A stretch of DNA of 32,124 bases from Dehalococcoidia bacterium (lineage in GTDB: Bacteria; Chloroflexota; Dehalococcoidia; GIF9; UBA5629), in contig QYPU01000040.1 of the NCBI GenBank assembly GCA_007280145.1, forward strand, positions 1-32,124, written 5' to 3'. A program made the translations under genes and the position numbers. This document shows, piece after piece, positions 23,321 through 32,100 of the stretch. The notes beneath the pieces are model-generated. The model was not told the origin of the DNA, ran no database searches, and saw nothing but the letters and a program-made list of their open reading frames with translations. Position 1 is the first letter of the stretch. Each line of letters begins with the position of its first letter.

Positions 23321-24814
23321 TCATAAACCTATTAACTTTACTATCGGCATAATGCCCATCTTGATAACATCAGTAAGAATAGCTGGATAGACACCGATGA
23401 GCATGATAACAGCCACAAAGGAAAAGATGCACACCTTTTCGATATTATCGGCATCGGGCACGCCATCATACTTCTCCAGCGGAGAACCATAAAAAACTTT
23501 CTGCAGCATCCATAATATATAGCCGGCAGTCAAGACAATCCCCAGAACACCCAGAAGGGTGTATATCTGTATGCCCCCGACAGCGGTGCTGGAGAAGCAG
23601 CCAACAAAGGTGATAAACTCAGCGGCAAATCCACAGGTGCCAGGCAAACCTAAAGATGCCAGGCCGGCAACAGTGAAGACCACTGTAATAACTGGCATAC
23701 GCCGGGCTAAGCCGCCTAAGTTGTCAAGATTACGCTCGTGCGCCTTATCGTATACCAGCCCGACCATAGCAAACAGAAGGCCGGTGATAACACCATGGCT
23801 GAACATCTGCAAGACAGCCCCGGTCAGACTTATCTGACTCAAGGCAAAGATACCCAGAAGCACGTAACCCATGTGGCTGACACTACTGTAAGCAATCAGC
23901 CGCTTCAAGTCTCGCTGCCTCATCGTTACCGCTGCTCCGTAGAGCACACCCACCACCGCCAAGGCTACCAGCAGTGGTGCATAACGCAAGGCAATCTCAG
24001 GGAAAATGCTCACACAGAGCCGAATCATCCCGTAGCCACCCATCTTCAGCAGCGCTCCAGCTAAAATCACACTGACCGCAGTCGGAGCATTTGTATGAGC
24101 ATCAGGCAGCCAGGTATGCAATGGAACCATCGGCAGCTTGATAGCAAAGCCGATAAAGAGCAAGAAGAACATAGCCGCAAACGGGATAACCGGACTAGCT
24201 ACAGAGAGACCACATAGCCCCATCATACCGAGGCTGCCGGTGGTGAAATAAATGCTCAAGATGCCAGCCAGCATCATGGCACTGCCGACAAGAGTATAGA
24301 TAAGATACTTATTAGCTGCATATTCCTTCCTGCCACTGCCCCAGATGGAGATAAGAAAATACATCGGGATAAGCTCCAACTCCCAGAACAGGAAGAACAG
24401 GACAAGGTCTAAGGAACAAAAGACCCCCAGGATGCTTGTTTCCAACAGTAGCAGCCAGATGAAATATTCTCGAGGTCTTAATTCAATTTTCCACGAGACC
24501 AGGACAGCCAAAAAACCAAGGAATGTCATCAGTATCACCATAGGCAGGCTCAAACCATCAACGCCAAGGTGGTAGAAGGCATTTATTGCCGGAATCCATG
24601 AGATTTTTTCCTCAAACTGCATCTGCCCGATAGCACCAGCAGAACGGTCGAAAAGACAAAAGACAGCTATTGACAAAATGAACGAGGCCAGGGTAAAGGT
24701 AAGAGCTGTAAGCCTTATGGTTCTCGCCTGGGGCTTAGGCAGCAAGGCAATCACAATTATCCCCGCTAAGGGGAGGAAGAGTATAGCCGTTAAATAACCG
24801 AAATCCAAATCCAT
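23321..24814 (-). CDS. nuoM: NADH-quinone oxidoreductase subunit M
   Basis: 497-residue antiporter-like membrane subunit. LFWELELIP at 142-150 carries the conserved membrane glutamate, and LPMVPLHTWLPDAHTNAPT (227-245) is preceded by Lys226; Lys257 in GALLKMGGYG is the second channel lysine. These are the residues needed for ion pumping, so this subunit looks functional. GAGGT precedes the ATG closely; nuoL ends five bases upstream. Confidence 0.96.
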   Translation of the reverse strand: MDLDFGYLTAILFLPLAGIIVIALLPKPQARTIRLTALTFTLASFILSIAVFCLFDRSAGAIGQMQFEEKISWIPAINAFYHLGVDGLSLPMVILMTFLGFLAVLVSWKIELRPREYFIWLLLLETSILGVFCSLDLVLFFLFWELELIPMYFLISIWGSGRKEYAANKYLIYTLVGSAMMLAGILSIYFTTGSLGMMGLCGLSVASPVIPFAAMFFLLFIGFAIKLPMVPLHTWLPDAHTNAPTAVSVILAGALLKMGGYGMIRLCVSIFPEIALRYAPLLVALAVVGVLYGAAVTMRQRDLKRLIAYSSVSHMGYVLLGIFALSQISLTGAVLQMFSHGVITGLLFAMVGLVYDKAHERNLDNLGGLARRMPVITVVFTVAGLASLGLPGTCGFAAEFITFVGCFSSTAVGGIQIYTLLGVLGIVLTAGYILWMLQKVFYGSPLEKYDGVPDADNIEKVCIFSFVAVIMLIGVYPAILTDVIKMGIMPIVKLIGL

Positions 24815-24819
24815 TTACC

Positions 24820-26718
24820 TCAGCCAAAGAGATAACAAAAGACCGCAATGGCTACCACACCCACCGCAATAGCCATAACATAGACCTGCAACTGACCCGT
24901 CTGCACTCGCCGCAAAGCATTACCGGCAGCCGCAGTGCCGTCGCCTACTCCATTCACCGCCCCATCAACAACACGAGCATCAAAGAAGTCAAGAGCAGCA
25001 CAAAGCCCATCAACCAGAACCCTGACTACAATTACCTTCTCATAAAGCTCATCAAACCAGTACTTCCGGTAAAGCAGCGTATAAAGAGGCCTAAAAGCTC
25101 TGCCTACAGCTTCAGCCGAAACCCACTTAGCGCTGTACATAGCATAAGCCAGTAAAATGCCTAAGCCAGCCAGCAATAATGATATCAGTGGCAACGGATG
25201 AGTAAGAATGCCAAAGAAACCTTCAGCAAAACCACATACCTCACCATGACCCATAAATGCACCAAAAGCGCCAGTAACATTCAACCACCCTGAGAATACC
25301 GCCAGAACAGCAAGAACAACCATAGGAATGACCATCACCCTCGATGATTCATGAGGCTCATGGCTGCCATGCTCGGATGATGCTCCACCCCGGTATTCGC
25401 CGCCAAAAGTAAGAAAAATAACTCTGAACATATAGAAAGCCGTCATGAACACGGTAATCATGGCCAGGTAGAATAATATCGGGTTGTTAGCAAAGGAAGA
25501 TACTACTATTTCATCCTTGCTCCAGAAGCCGGAAAGAGGCCAGATACCAGCAATGCTCAGCGAGGCAATAAGAAAAGTGGCATAAGTCCACGGCATGACC
25601 TTGCGTAAGCCACCCATCTCCCGTATGTCAAAAGTTCCTGTACTATGGTTGACACTGCCAGCACCAAGAAACAGAAGACACTTAAAAAAGGCATGATTGA
25701 ACAGGTGAAACATGCCAATGGCAATGCCGCCCGTGCCCAAACCAAGCATCATATAGCCTAGCTGGCTAATGGTAGAATAAGCCAGCACACGCTTTATATC
25801 GGTCATCACCAGACCCATACTGGCAGCAAAAATAGCCGTAAAACCGCCGATAACAGCCACTGTAGTCAAGGCTACCTCGGAGTATTCAAATAGAGGATAC
25901 ATGCGAGCTACCAGAAAGACGCCAGCAGCTACCATAGTCGCTGCATGTATCAAAGAACTGACCGGCGTTGGCCCTTCCATAGCATCAGGCAGCCAGACAT
26001 GCAGGGGGAATTGGGCTGACTTGCCCACTGCCCCGGCAAAAATACCAATGGCTACCCACGTTAAAGTGGTACCGGCTAAAACGCCAGCTATAGCTAAGCC
26101 ATGCAGCTCCTCAATATCGAATGTTCCTGTTGTGTAAAACAACAACAAGATAGCAGCCAGAAAGCCAAGGTCGCCAAAGCGAGTAACTATAAAAGCTTTC
26201 TTGGCTGCATCGGCAGCAGATGGTTTATGAAACCAGAAGCCAATAAGAAGATAAGAGCATAAGCCAACGCCCTCCCAGAAAAGGTACATGAAGACCAGGT
26301 TATCAGCCATAACCAGGCCCAGCATACAGGCAGTGAATAGAGACATGAAAGCATAATAACGATGATAGCCAGGGTCACCTTCCATATAACCCTGAGAGTA
26401 AATTTGAACCATCAGGCTAACCACCGTAACCACTACCAGCATCACGGCAGTCAAAGAATCAATCATCAGCCCAATATGAATACTGAAGTCGCTAATTAAC
26501 AGCCACTGGATATCAGGTATCTCCAGCTTATGCCCGGGAGCACCAAACACCTCTGCTACTACCCAGAAGGAAAGGACGCAGGCAGTGCCGATAGCGGCAA
26601 TAGTCACATAACCGCCAAGCTTCGGACGATGATTAAAGAAAGGTCTGAGAATAAAAGAAACAAGAATAAACGAAAACAGAGGCAAAAGAAAGATTAGCCA
26701 CGGAACTTGATGAGGCAT
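24820..26718 (-). CDS. nuoL: NADH-quinone oxidoreductase subunit L
   Basis: 632-residue distal antiporter-like subunit. LFWEGVGLCSYLLIGFW at 146-162 (Glu149), KSAQFPLHVWLPDAMEGPT from Lys233, and HAATMVAAG (258-266) are the conserved proton-path elements. Full length includes the C-terminal amphipathic lateral helix region (about 540-600) and last membrane anchor (VYVMAIAVGVVAIAVFCYLFG). The ATG overlaps the stop of the small upstream gene by one base (TAATG), so it is coupled to that gene rather than directly to nuoK. Confidence 0.96.
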   Translation of the reverse strand: MPHQVPWLIFLLPLFSFILVSFILRPFFNHRPKLGGYVTIAAIGTACVLSFWVVAEVFGAPGHKLEIPDIQWLLISDFSIHIGLMIDSLTAVMLVVVTVVSLMVQIYSQGYMEGDPGYHRYYAFMSLFTACMLGLVMADNLVFMYLFWEGVGLCSYLLIGFWFHKPSAADAAKKAFIVTRFGDLGFLAAILLLFYTTGTFDIEELHGLAIAGVLAGTTLTWVAIGIFAGAVGKSAQFPLHVWLPDAMEGPTPVSSLIHAATMVAAGVFLVARMYPLFEYSEVALTTVAVIGGFTAIFAASMGLVMTDIKRVLAYSTISQLGYMMLGLGTGGIAIGMFHLFNHAFFKCLLFLGAGSVNHSTGTFDIREMGGLRKVMPWTYATFLIASLSIAGIWPLSGFWSKDEIVVSSFANNPILFYLAMITVFMTAFYMFRVIFLTFGGEYRGGASSEHGSHEPHESSRVMVIPMVVLAVLAVFSGWLNVTGAFGAFMGHGEVCGFAEGFFGILTHPLPLISLLLAGLGILLAYAMYSAKWVSAEAVGRAFRPLYTLLYRKYWFDELYEKVIVVRVLVDGLCAALDFFDARVVDGAVNGVGDGTAAAGNALRRVQTGQLQVYVMAIAVGVVAIAVFCYLFG

Positions 26719-26912
26719 TATAGTTTCCTTAGCATCTCCTCGATAACATGTACTTTCTCCCGGGAGACAAGAACGCTATACTTCGGCGCTCCGCCAATAC
26801 CAGGCTCATCGTGGTCAGGTAAAACCCGCGCCGGCACGCCCTCACCTTCAAAGAAGTCTTTCCACATCTCAGCCATTATCAAATTAGGTGCCTTCTTAAC
26901 TTCAACCCACAT
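26718..26912 (-). CDS. Small DUF2007-like protein inside the nuo operon
   Basis: 64-residue soluble protein with no membrane segment or cysteine. The pattern, a first strand, then AEMWKDFFEGEGVPARVLPD, then YSVLVSREKVHVIEEML, resembles the DUF2007 (putative signal-transducing, ferredoxin-fold-like) family, in which a helix ending 'xxLexxGIP' precedes a variable loop and a final 'xVxVpxexxexAxexL' strand-helix. It is translationally coupled to nuoL (TAATG) and lies 11 bp after nuoK, so it is a true operon member. A standard complex I operon has no gene here. Role unknown: assembly, regulation or an accessory subunit are possible. Confidence 0.75.
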   Translation of the reverse strand: MWVEVKKAPNLIMAEMWKDFFEGEGVPARVLPDHDEPGIGGAPKYSVLVSREKVHVIEEMLRKL

Positions 26913-26923
26913 AATCTAGCTCA

Positions 26924-27235
26924 CTACCATTTCATTAAATCGAATTTCTCTGCATCCACAGTTCCACGACTACGATAAATAGCAATTATTATAGCTATGC
27001 CAACAGCAGCCTCAGCCGCAGCCACCGCCATCACAAATATGGCAAAAATCTGTCCAGTAAGAAGCGTAGGCACAACATAACGGGAAAAGGCAACCAGTGT
27101 GATATTCACCGCATTGAGCATGATTTCAACACACATCAGAATAACCACAGCATTGCGCTTGGACAAAACACCATACAAGCCAATGCAAAAAAGAACTGCT
27201 GATAAGATAAGGTAATGTTCCAGTCCAACTGACAC
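26924..27235 (-). CDS. nuoK: NADH-quinone oxidoreductase subunit K
   Basis: 103-residue protein with three membrane helices. Both conserved acidic residues of the E-channel are present: Glu38 in MCVEIMLNAVN and Glu75 in AAAEAAVGIAI. GTG start at 27235 with GGGAG eight bases upstream, two bases after the nuoJ stop. It links the quinone-proximal arm to the antiporter subunits. Confidence 0.95.
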   Translation of the reverse strand: MSVGLEHYLILSAVLFCIGLYGVLSKRNAVVILMCVEIMLNAVNITLVAFSRYVVPTLLTGQIFAIFVMAVAAAEAAVGIAIIIAIYRSRGTVDAEKFDLMKW

Positions 27236-27237
27236 TT

Positions 27238-27726
27238 CTATTTCTCCCTTATTAGCACGATAGCACCCAGTACCGCCGCCAAAATCAGCACCGCTGTGAC
27301 TTCCACAGGCAATAGAAACCCACCTTCACCAAATAGCCTGACACCTATAGCCGCTGTCGTCGGTTCCAGTGGCGGCACATCGCTTGTATACCATTGGGTA
27401 GTTATTGCAGTGAACACCAACGTCCCCAAAAGCAACAACCCGACCACCAAGGCAGGAATGCGCAGTTTTCCTGAAGAACTGCCATGCCACATCTCACGAG
27501 TAAGCATAATACCCACAATAATTACTACAGAGATAGCCCCTACATAGACGAGAATCTGAACAACAGCCAGGAAGTCAGCGTGAAGTGTTATGTAAACTCC
27601 AGCCACAGTCAGGAAAAGGAAAACCAGACAAAGAGCCGCCCGAAACACATCGCGCAGAAGAACAACAGCCAGGGCTGCGATTACAGTTACCACCGCTAAT
27701 ACCCAAAAAACAATGTCAAACACCAC
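27238..27726 (-). CDS. nuoJ: NADH-quinone oxidoreductase subunit J
   Basis: 162 residues with about five membrane helices. The helix-3 region LVYVGAISVVIIVGIMLT is the conserved NuoJ element. Two adjacent GTG codons (27726 and 27723) could start it; the spacing from AGAGG slightly favours the second. It overlaps the end of nuoI by about 11 bp, typical of this compact operon. Confidence 0.95.
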   Translation of the reverse strand: MVFDIVFWVLAVVTVIAALAVVLLRDVFRAALCLVFLFLTVAGVYITLHADFLAVVQILVYVGAISVVIIVGIMLTREMWHGSSSGKLRIPALVVGLLLLGTLVFTAITTQWYTSDVPPLEPTTAAIGVRLFGEGGFLLPVEVTAVLILAAVLGAIVLIREK

Positions 27727-28261
27727 GACCTCTCTTCTTGCTTAGCGGCACTAAGCTTAATTTCTGCCCACCTTTTTCCCTGTCCCAGTTAACGAGCAAA
27801 CTCTGCTCAGGTAGAGTCGCTTCAATCTTCGGTCGAGCATAGCCGCTGGGCTGCCTGACATCAGATAACCGGAGCTCTTCCTTGCTCAACACAAGCTGTC
27901 CTCGACGATACTGCGCTCGCTCATAGCTAAGCCCCATAGCCAATGCCTCATACGGGCAGGACTCAACACACAAGCCGCAGAACATACAACGCCCGGTATC
28001 TACTTCAAATTTATCAACTACGTAATTGTTCTCGTCACCTACATGGGTGACAATTTCAATATTGCCCTGAGGACAACTCTTAGCACAAGTAGCACAGCCA
28101 GTACATCTATCAGGATACCAGACCAGCTCGTTGCCTCGTATACGCCGTGAAACGACCAGCTTTTCCTCAGGATATTGCACCGTAATCGGCGGACGGAAAA
28201 GATGCTTGAAGGTTAAAGCCATTCCCTTGGCAATACCGATTCCATATCTTTCAAACTTCAA
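27716..28261 (-). CDS. nuoI: NADH-quinone oxidoreductase subunit I (two 4Fe-4S clusters)
   Basis: 181-residue ferredoxin-like subunit. Two complete 4Fe-4S motifs: CTGCATCAKSCP (Cys53, 56, 59, 63) and CMFCGLCVESCP (Cys92, 95, 98, 102), giving the N6a/N6b clusters. In an enzyme without NuoEFG these clusters are the likely entry point for electrons from an external donor such as ferredoxin. The C-terminal tail after residue 110 is basic and ends KKRGRGV, longer than in some relatives, and might help dock the donor (inference). Start overlaps nuoH by 11 bp. Confidence 0.96.
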   Translation of the reverse strand: MKFERYGIGIAKGMALTFKHLFRPPITVQYPEEKLVVSRRIRGNELVWYPDRCTGCATCAKSCPQGNIEIVTHVGDENNYVVDKFEVDTGRCMFCGLCVESCPYEALAMGLSYERAQYRRGQLVLSKEELRLSDVRQPSGYARPKIEATLPEQSLLVNWDREKGGQKLSLVPLSKKRGRGV

Positions 28262-29360
28262 CTCTACCGCCTCCCAGGGTAAACAACTTCGACCACAGCA
28301 AAATCAGGGCACCCGCAAAAGCAAAGTTCACCACCACCATTATCCAGGGTAGAGATTCTGGCAGCCACAGCACCTCAGCAGCAACTACAAACAGGTTAAT
28401 TACTGCCATCGGCAGCAAGCACTTCCAGGCAAAGGACATCAACTGGTCTACCCGCAGCCGGGGAAGAGTGGCACGTATCCATACAATAACAAAAAACACC
28501 GCCACGACTTTAATCAGCAACCATAAAAACGGCGGCAGCAACGGCCCTCGCCAACCACCCAGGAAGAGAGTAGCGATAATACACGAATAAGCCAGCGCAT
28601 GACAATACTCGCCAAGATAAAACATGGCAAATTTCATCCCGGAATACTCAGTATGGAAGCCGGCAACGATTTCAGAGTCAGCTTCGAGAAGGTCAAACGG
28701 ACTCCGGTTCATCTCGGCAACCGCTCCCAGGAAAAAGATAATGAACCCCAGAGGTTGAAGTAAAATAAAAGGAATCGTCTGCGCAGCTACAATCTGGCTC
28801 ATTGACAGCGAGCCAACCATCAATACCACACCAAGAATGGACAGGATTACCGGCAGCTCATAGCTAACCACCTGGGCTACCATCCGCAACGCTGAAATTA
28901 ACGCATATTTATTATTAGACGCCCAACCCGCCATATATATACCGACTGCGGACACAGAACTAATTGCCACCACATAAACTATGCCCACATTCAGGTCGAT
29001 GAAAATAGCACCTTCCCAAAAAGGCACTACCGCAAAAATCATCAGCACCGGCACAAAGACAACCAGCGGTGCCAGCCAATGGAGCCACTTATCACCTTTA
29101 GCTGGCACGATATCTTCCTTCAATAATACTTTGACCGCCGTGGCAATCGGCTGAAAAATCCCCTCCGGCCCAAGTCGGTTGGGACCTAAGCGAATTTGAA
29201 ACCGACCCAGCAAGCGACGCTCAAAATAGATAAAAACTATTACCATACATAATGCAAAGGCAATAACAATCACCACACCAACTATGGCAGGGGTTACGTA
29301 AGCTGCCCACTCCGGCCACATAGTGGCCAGCCATAGCTGAAATTGTTCCAGAAGCGTCAT
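28251..29360 (-). CDS. nuoH: NADH-quinone oxidoreductase subunit H
   Basis: 369 residues, about eight membrane helices, forms the quinone chamber with NuoB/D. Conserved RFQIRLGPNRLGPEGIFQ (53-70) and EIVAGFHTEYSGMKFA (230-245), plus AEMNRSPFDLLEAD. One-base overlap (TAATG) with nuoD. The charged loops needed for coupling are present, so it looks intact. Confidence 0.96.
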   Translation of the reverse strand: MTLLEQFQLWLATMWPEWAAYVTPAIVGVVIVIAFALCMVIVFIYFERRLLGRFQIRLGPNRLGPEGIFQPIATAVKVLLKEDIVPAKGDKWLHWLAPLVVFVPVLMIFAVVPFWEGAIFIDLNVGIVYVVAISSVSAVGIYMAGWASNNKYALISALRMVAQVVSYELPVILSILGVVLMVGSLSMSQIVAAQTIPFILLQPLGFIIFFLGAVAEMNRSPFDLLEADSEIVAGFHTEYSGMKFAMFYLGEYCHALAYSCIIATLFLGGWRGPLLPPFLWLLIKVVAVFFVIVWIRATLPRLRVDQLMSFAWKCLLPMAVINLFVVAAEVLWLPESLPWIMVVVNFAFAGALILLWSKLFTLGGGRVEV

Positions 29361-30463
29361 TACCGGTCTATCTCCCCCAAACAGACATCAATACTGCCAA
29401 AAGTAATTATCAAGTCAGCCACCTTCCAGCCGATAACCATATCCTTCAACGCCGTCAAATTAATCAAAGTCGGAGGACGAATACGGAACCGATAAGGAGC
29501 AATAGAATTATCGCTAACCAGATAAAAACCAAGCTCCCCTTTGGGGGCCTCTATATGCCCGTAAACCTCACCGACCGGCGGGCGCAGCAGCCGAGGCACC
29601 TCGGCACAAACCTCACCTTCAGGCAACTGGGGTATTGCCTGCTCCAAGATACGAACGCTCTGCCTCATCTCCTGAACTCTCACCCAGTAACGGTCGTAGC
29701 AATCACCAGCACTGCCCACAGGTATATCAAAGTCAAAGCGGTCATAGATGGAATATGGGTCAGCCCGGCGGATATCCCACTTCACACCGCTGGCCCTCAG
29801 CACCGGGCCGCTGGCTGCACTATTTATCGCCAACTCTTCAGGCAAAACGCCAACGCCTTTACTCCGTACTAATAGAATTTCGTTCCCCGCCAGAAGCTGG
29901 TCATATTCATCAATGAATCCCGGCATCTCAGCCACAAACCTCTTCAAAGCCGGCAAAAACTCTTCGGGAATATCATGGCTAACGCCGCCAATGCGCATGT
30001 AATTGTAAGTAAGCCTTTGACCACAAACCATCTCAAATAGGTCCAGCAGCTTCTCCCTTTCCCGCCACATATACAAGACTGGAGTCATCATAGCCCCGAG
30101 GTCATTGAGGAAAAAGCCAACTGCCATAAGATGGCTGGCAATACGCATCATTTCAGCCGTAATAACCCTCAGGTACTCAGCCCGCTCCGGGACCTTTACC
30201 TCCGCCAATTTCTCCACTGCCAGCACATAGGCTAAATTGTTTGTTATCGAAGCTAAATAGTCCAGTCTGTCTGTAAATGGGATGTTTTGGGTATAAGTCC
30301 GTCCCTCCGCCAGTTTCTCAATCCCGCGGTGGAGATAACCAATAACAGGCTCCACATCAACAACGACTTCCCCATCAAGAGTAGCCCGCAGCCGAAAGAC
30401 GCCATGAGTTGATGGGTGCTGAGGGCCTATATTGAGAATAAAGGGCTCTGTCTTGATTGCCAT
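29360..30463 (-). CDS. nuoD: NADH-quinone oxidoreductase subunit D
   Basis: 367-residue 49-kDa-type subunit, related to the large subunit of NiFe hydrogenases. GPQHPSTHGVFRL at 13-25 lines the quinone site, followed by GIEKLAEGRTYTQNIPF and a C-terminal SIDVCLGEIDR. The hydrogenase nickel-binding cysteine pairs are absent, so it is not a hydrogenase. ATG 30463 lies one base after the nuoC stop; a longer TTG reading (30499) would run inside nuoC and was not used. NuoC and NuoD are separate, not fused. Confidence 0.95.
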   Translation of the reverse strand: MAIKTEPFILNIGPQHPSTHGVFRLRATLDGEVVVDVEPVIGYLHRGIEKLAEGRTYTQNIPFTDRLDYLASITNNLAYVLAVEKLAEVKVPERAEYLRVITAEMMRIASHLMAVGFFLNDLGAMMTPVLYMWREREKLLDLFEMVCGQRLTYNYMRIGGVSHDIPEEFLPALKRFVAEMPGFIDEYDQLLAGNEILLVRSKGVGVLPEELAINSAASGPVLRASGVKWDIRRADPYSIYDRFDFDIPVGSAGDCYDRYWVRVQEMRQSVRILEQAIPQLPEGEVCAEVPRLLRPPVGEVYGHIEAPKGELGFYLVSDNSIAPYRFRIRPPTLINLTALKDMVIGWKVADLIITFGSIDVCLGEIDR

Positions 30464-30464
30464 C

Positions 30465-30905
30465 TTAGAGATAATCCCTCCGCAGCGGGTGCCCCACAAA
30501 TCCTTCCCAGAGCAACAAACGCTTCAGATTAGGATGACCTTCAAAGGTGATGCCCATCAGGTCGTAGACCTCTCGTTCCTGAAAATCGGCAGCACGCCAT
30601 AGATTGACTACCGAGGATACCACGGGCTTTTCCCGCTCATAGCACCTGGTCTTCAAAACCAGACTATGATTATGCTTCAAAGACGTTAAATGATAAACAA
30701 CCTCAAAATAGTCGAGATAATCAACAGCAGTAAGGTCGGTAAGATAATCAAAATCAAGCCCTGCGGTATTCTTGAGAAACTCAGCTACCTGATAAAGAGA
30801 CTGATTGGTCACAATAACAGCCGCTTTGTCGGCCGCAACAACAGAGCCGGGGAAAGCTCCCCTTATCTTTTCCGCTACCTCTTCGCCATTCAAGGCTATA
30901 GTCAC
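30465..30905 (-). CDS. nuoC: NADH-quinone oxidoreductase subunit C
   Basis: 146-residue 30-kDa-type subunit. The signature ADFQEREVYDLMGITFEGHPNLKRLL and the closing HPLRRDYL are both present. It is short next to many NuoC proteins (often 150-200), with a compact N-terminus. GTG start at 30905; GGAGGT is 11 bases upstream, a slightly long gap. Peripheral-arm subunit without cofactor that packs against NuoD. Confidence 0.94.
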   Translation of the reverse strand: MTIALNGEEVAEKIRGAFPGSVVAADKAAVIVTNQSLYQVAEFLKNTAGLDFDYLTDLTAVDYLDYFEVVYHLTSLKHNHSLVLKTRCYEREKPVVSSVVNLWRAADFQEREVYDLMGITFEGHPNLKRLLLWEGFVGHPLRRDYL

Positions 30906-30948
30906 TCTTGCTAACTACCTCCAATCACACAATCAAGCATACCTCTGG

Positions 30949-31539
30949 TCACGACGTCTTTATACTTTCTTTACCGATTTTCTTATGTATCTTCGTTATA
31001 CCGTAAAGCAACCCCTCGGGCCGAGGCGGACACCCAGGCACATAGACATCAACGGGGATTATATGATTGATACCCGGCACAACGCTGTAAGACTCTCTGA
31101 ATGTGCCACCGCTAATAGCACAAGCCCCCATAGCTATCACCCATTTAGGCTCAGCCATCTGCTCATAGACCAATTTCACTGCTGGCGCCATCTTCCAGGT
31201 CAATGTGCCAGCAACAATCATGAGGTCAGCCTGGCGTGGTGACCAGCGAAAAATGTCCATGCCGAAGCGAGAGATATCAAAGCGTGAAGCTGCGCTACCA
31301 ATCATCTCAAAAGCACAGCAGGCCAAACCAAACATAAGCGGGAATATCGACCTCGACCGTGCCCAATCAACCGCATAATCTACAGTTGTCAAAAGGACAT
31401 TGCGCCTGAGCTCTTCTTCGAGCCACCTGTCCGGGTCAGGTATTGCCTGTTGGGAAGTTTCCTTTAGTGAGTTGATTCTTAACGCTTCAGCAGCATCGAT
31501 TTCATCCGAAAATATAACCTCGTACCTTTCTATTTCCAC
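30949..31539 (-). CDS. nuoB: NADH-quinone oxidoreductase subunit B (N2 cluster)
   Basis: 196-residue subunit that holds the terminal N2 4Fe-4S cluster: adjacent Cys74-Cys75 in GLACCAFE, Cys140 in MGACAISGG and Cys170 in VPGCPPRPE. It has an N-terminal extension of about 45 residues (acidic, before NVLLTTVDYAVDWARS) compared with minimal NuoB. GTG start at 31539 with AAGGAG eight bases upstream, overlapping nuoA by 10 bp. It passes electrons to quinone at the NuoD/NuoH interface. Confidence 0.96.
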   Translation of the reverse strand: MEIERYEVIFSDEIDAAEALRINSLKETSQQAIPDPDRWLEEELRRNVLLTTVDYAVDWARSRSIFPLMFGLACCAFEMIGSAASRFDISRFGMDIFRWSPRQADLMIVAGTLTWKMAPAVKLVYEQMAEPKWVIAMGACAISGGTFRESYSVVPGINHIIPVDVYVPGCPPRPEGLLYGITKIHKKIGKESIKTS

Positions 31540-31901
31540 TCCAGGGCTCCTTTCAGCCAGGCATAAATATACCCCACCATAAGAATTACAAAGAAAACGC
31601 CTACCGCAATCAGACCAAACACGCCTAGCCCCTTAAGATTAACCGCCCAGGGATACAAGAAGACAGTCAACACATCGAGAGCAACGAAGAGAACAGCGAA
31701 AAGGTAGTAGCGGAAGTTAAACTGAACCCACGTCTTACCGACGGTTTCCATGCCGCACTCATAGGTGGAAGTCTTAGCTGGATTGCTCTTCCTGGGAACG
31801 ATGCCGAGAAAGCTGAGCCCTAAAGGAATAAGCGGCATGGAAACCGCAAACAGAATAGCTACTATAAGGAGTATCCCGATATAACCGTAATCCGCTAGCA
31901 A
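31530..31901 (-). CDS. nuoA: NADH-quinone oxidoreductase subunit A
   Basis: 123-residue protein with three membrane helices and the conserved YECGMETVGKTWVQFNFRYY loop (containing the redox-state-sensitive Cys region). Start chosen as TTG at 31901: GAGGAGG lies eight bases upstream and the protein then begins LADYGYIGILL, as NuoA proteins do. A GTG at 31946 would add 15 residues with a poor ribosome site. It is the first nuo gene here; no nuoE, F or G is seen in 220 bp upstream or anywhere in the window. Confidence 0.94.
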   Translation of the reverse strand: MLADYGYIGILLIVAILFAVSMPLIPLGLSFLGIVPRKSNPAKTSTYECGMETVGKTWVQFNFRYYLFAVLFVALDVLTVFLYPWAVNLKGLGVFGLIAVGVFFVILMVGYIYAWLKGALEWK

Positions 31902-31980
31902 TACGCAGGCCTCCTCGGCTCGAAATGGCGTCTGAAAGTGTAGCACATCCCTGGAACAAAAAACAAGCTGGCGTACTCGT

Positions 31981-32006
31981 TCAGCTTATAGACACATTAC
32001 CTCCTT
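31981..32006 (-). promoter_or_regulatory. nuo leader: strong ribosome site and mini-frame, possible promoter upstream
   Basis: On the minus strand AAGGAGG (32000-32006) is followed by overlapping mini-frames, ATG TGT CTA TAA and GTG TCT ATA AGC TGA, about 80 bp before the nuoA start. A weak promoter-like pair (ATGACT, 18-bp spacer, TATACA) lies just upstream at about 32005-32034. It resembles the isolated ribosome sites before the two binding-protein genes. Confidence 0.3.
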
Positions 32007-32082
32007 GTATATTTTGCCGATATTGTTCCAGTCATTTGGGCAACTTCACCAGGCAAAAACATGCAGTGCGAGGCAATGTAGT

Positions 32083-32100
32083 GCAGGGCTTTAGCCCTGC
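32083..32100. repeat. GCAGGGCT/AGCCCTGC palindrome, possible dispersed repeat
   Basis: Perfect 8-bp inverted repeat around TT at the very end of the window, in the non-coding region upstream of nuoA. GC-rich palindromes of this form are often dispersed REP-like or MITE-like elements. Only one copy is in this window, so repeat status is a guess. Confidence 0.35.

Noticed and set aside
29360..30463. NiFe-hydrogenase large subunit
   Set aside because: The nickel-ligating CxxC pairs at both ends are absent and the neighbours are complex I genes.
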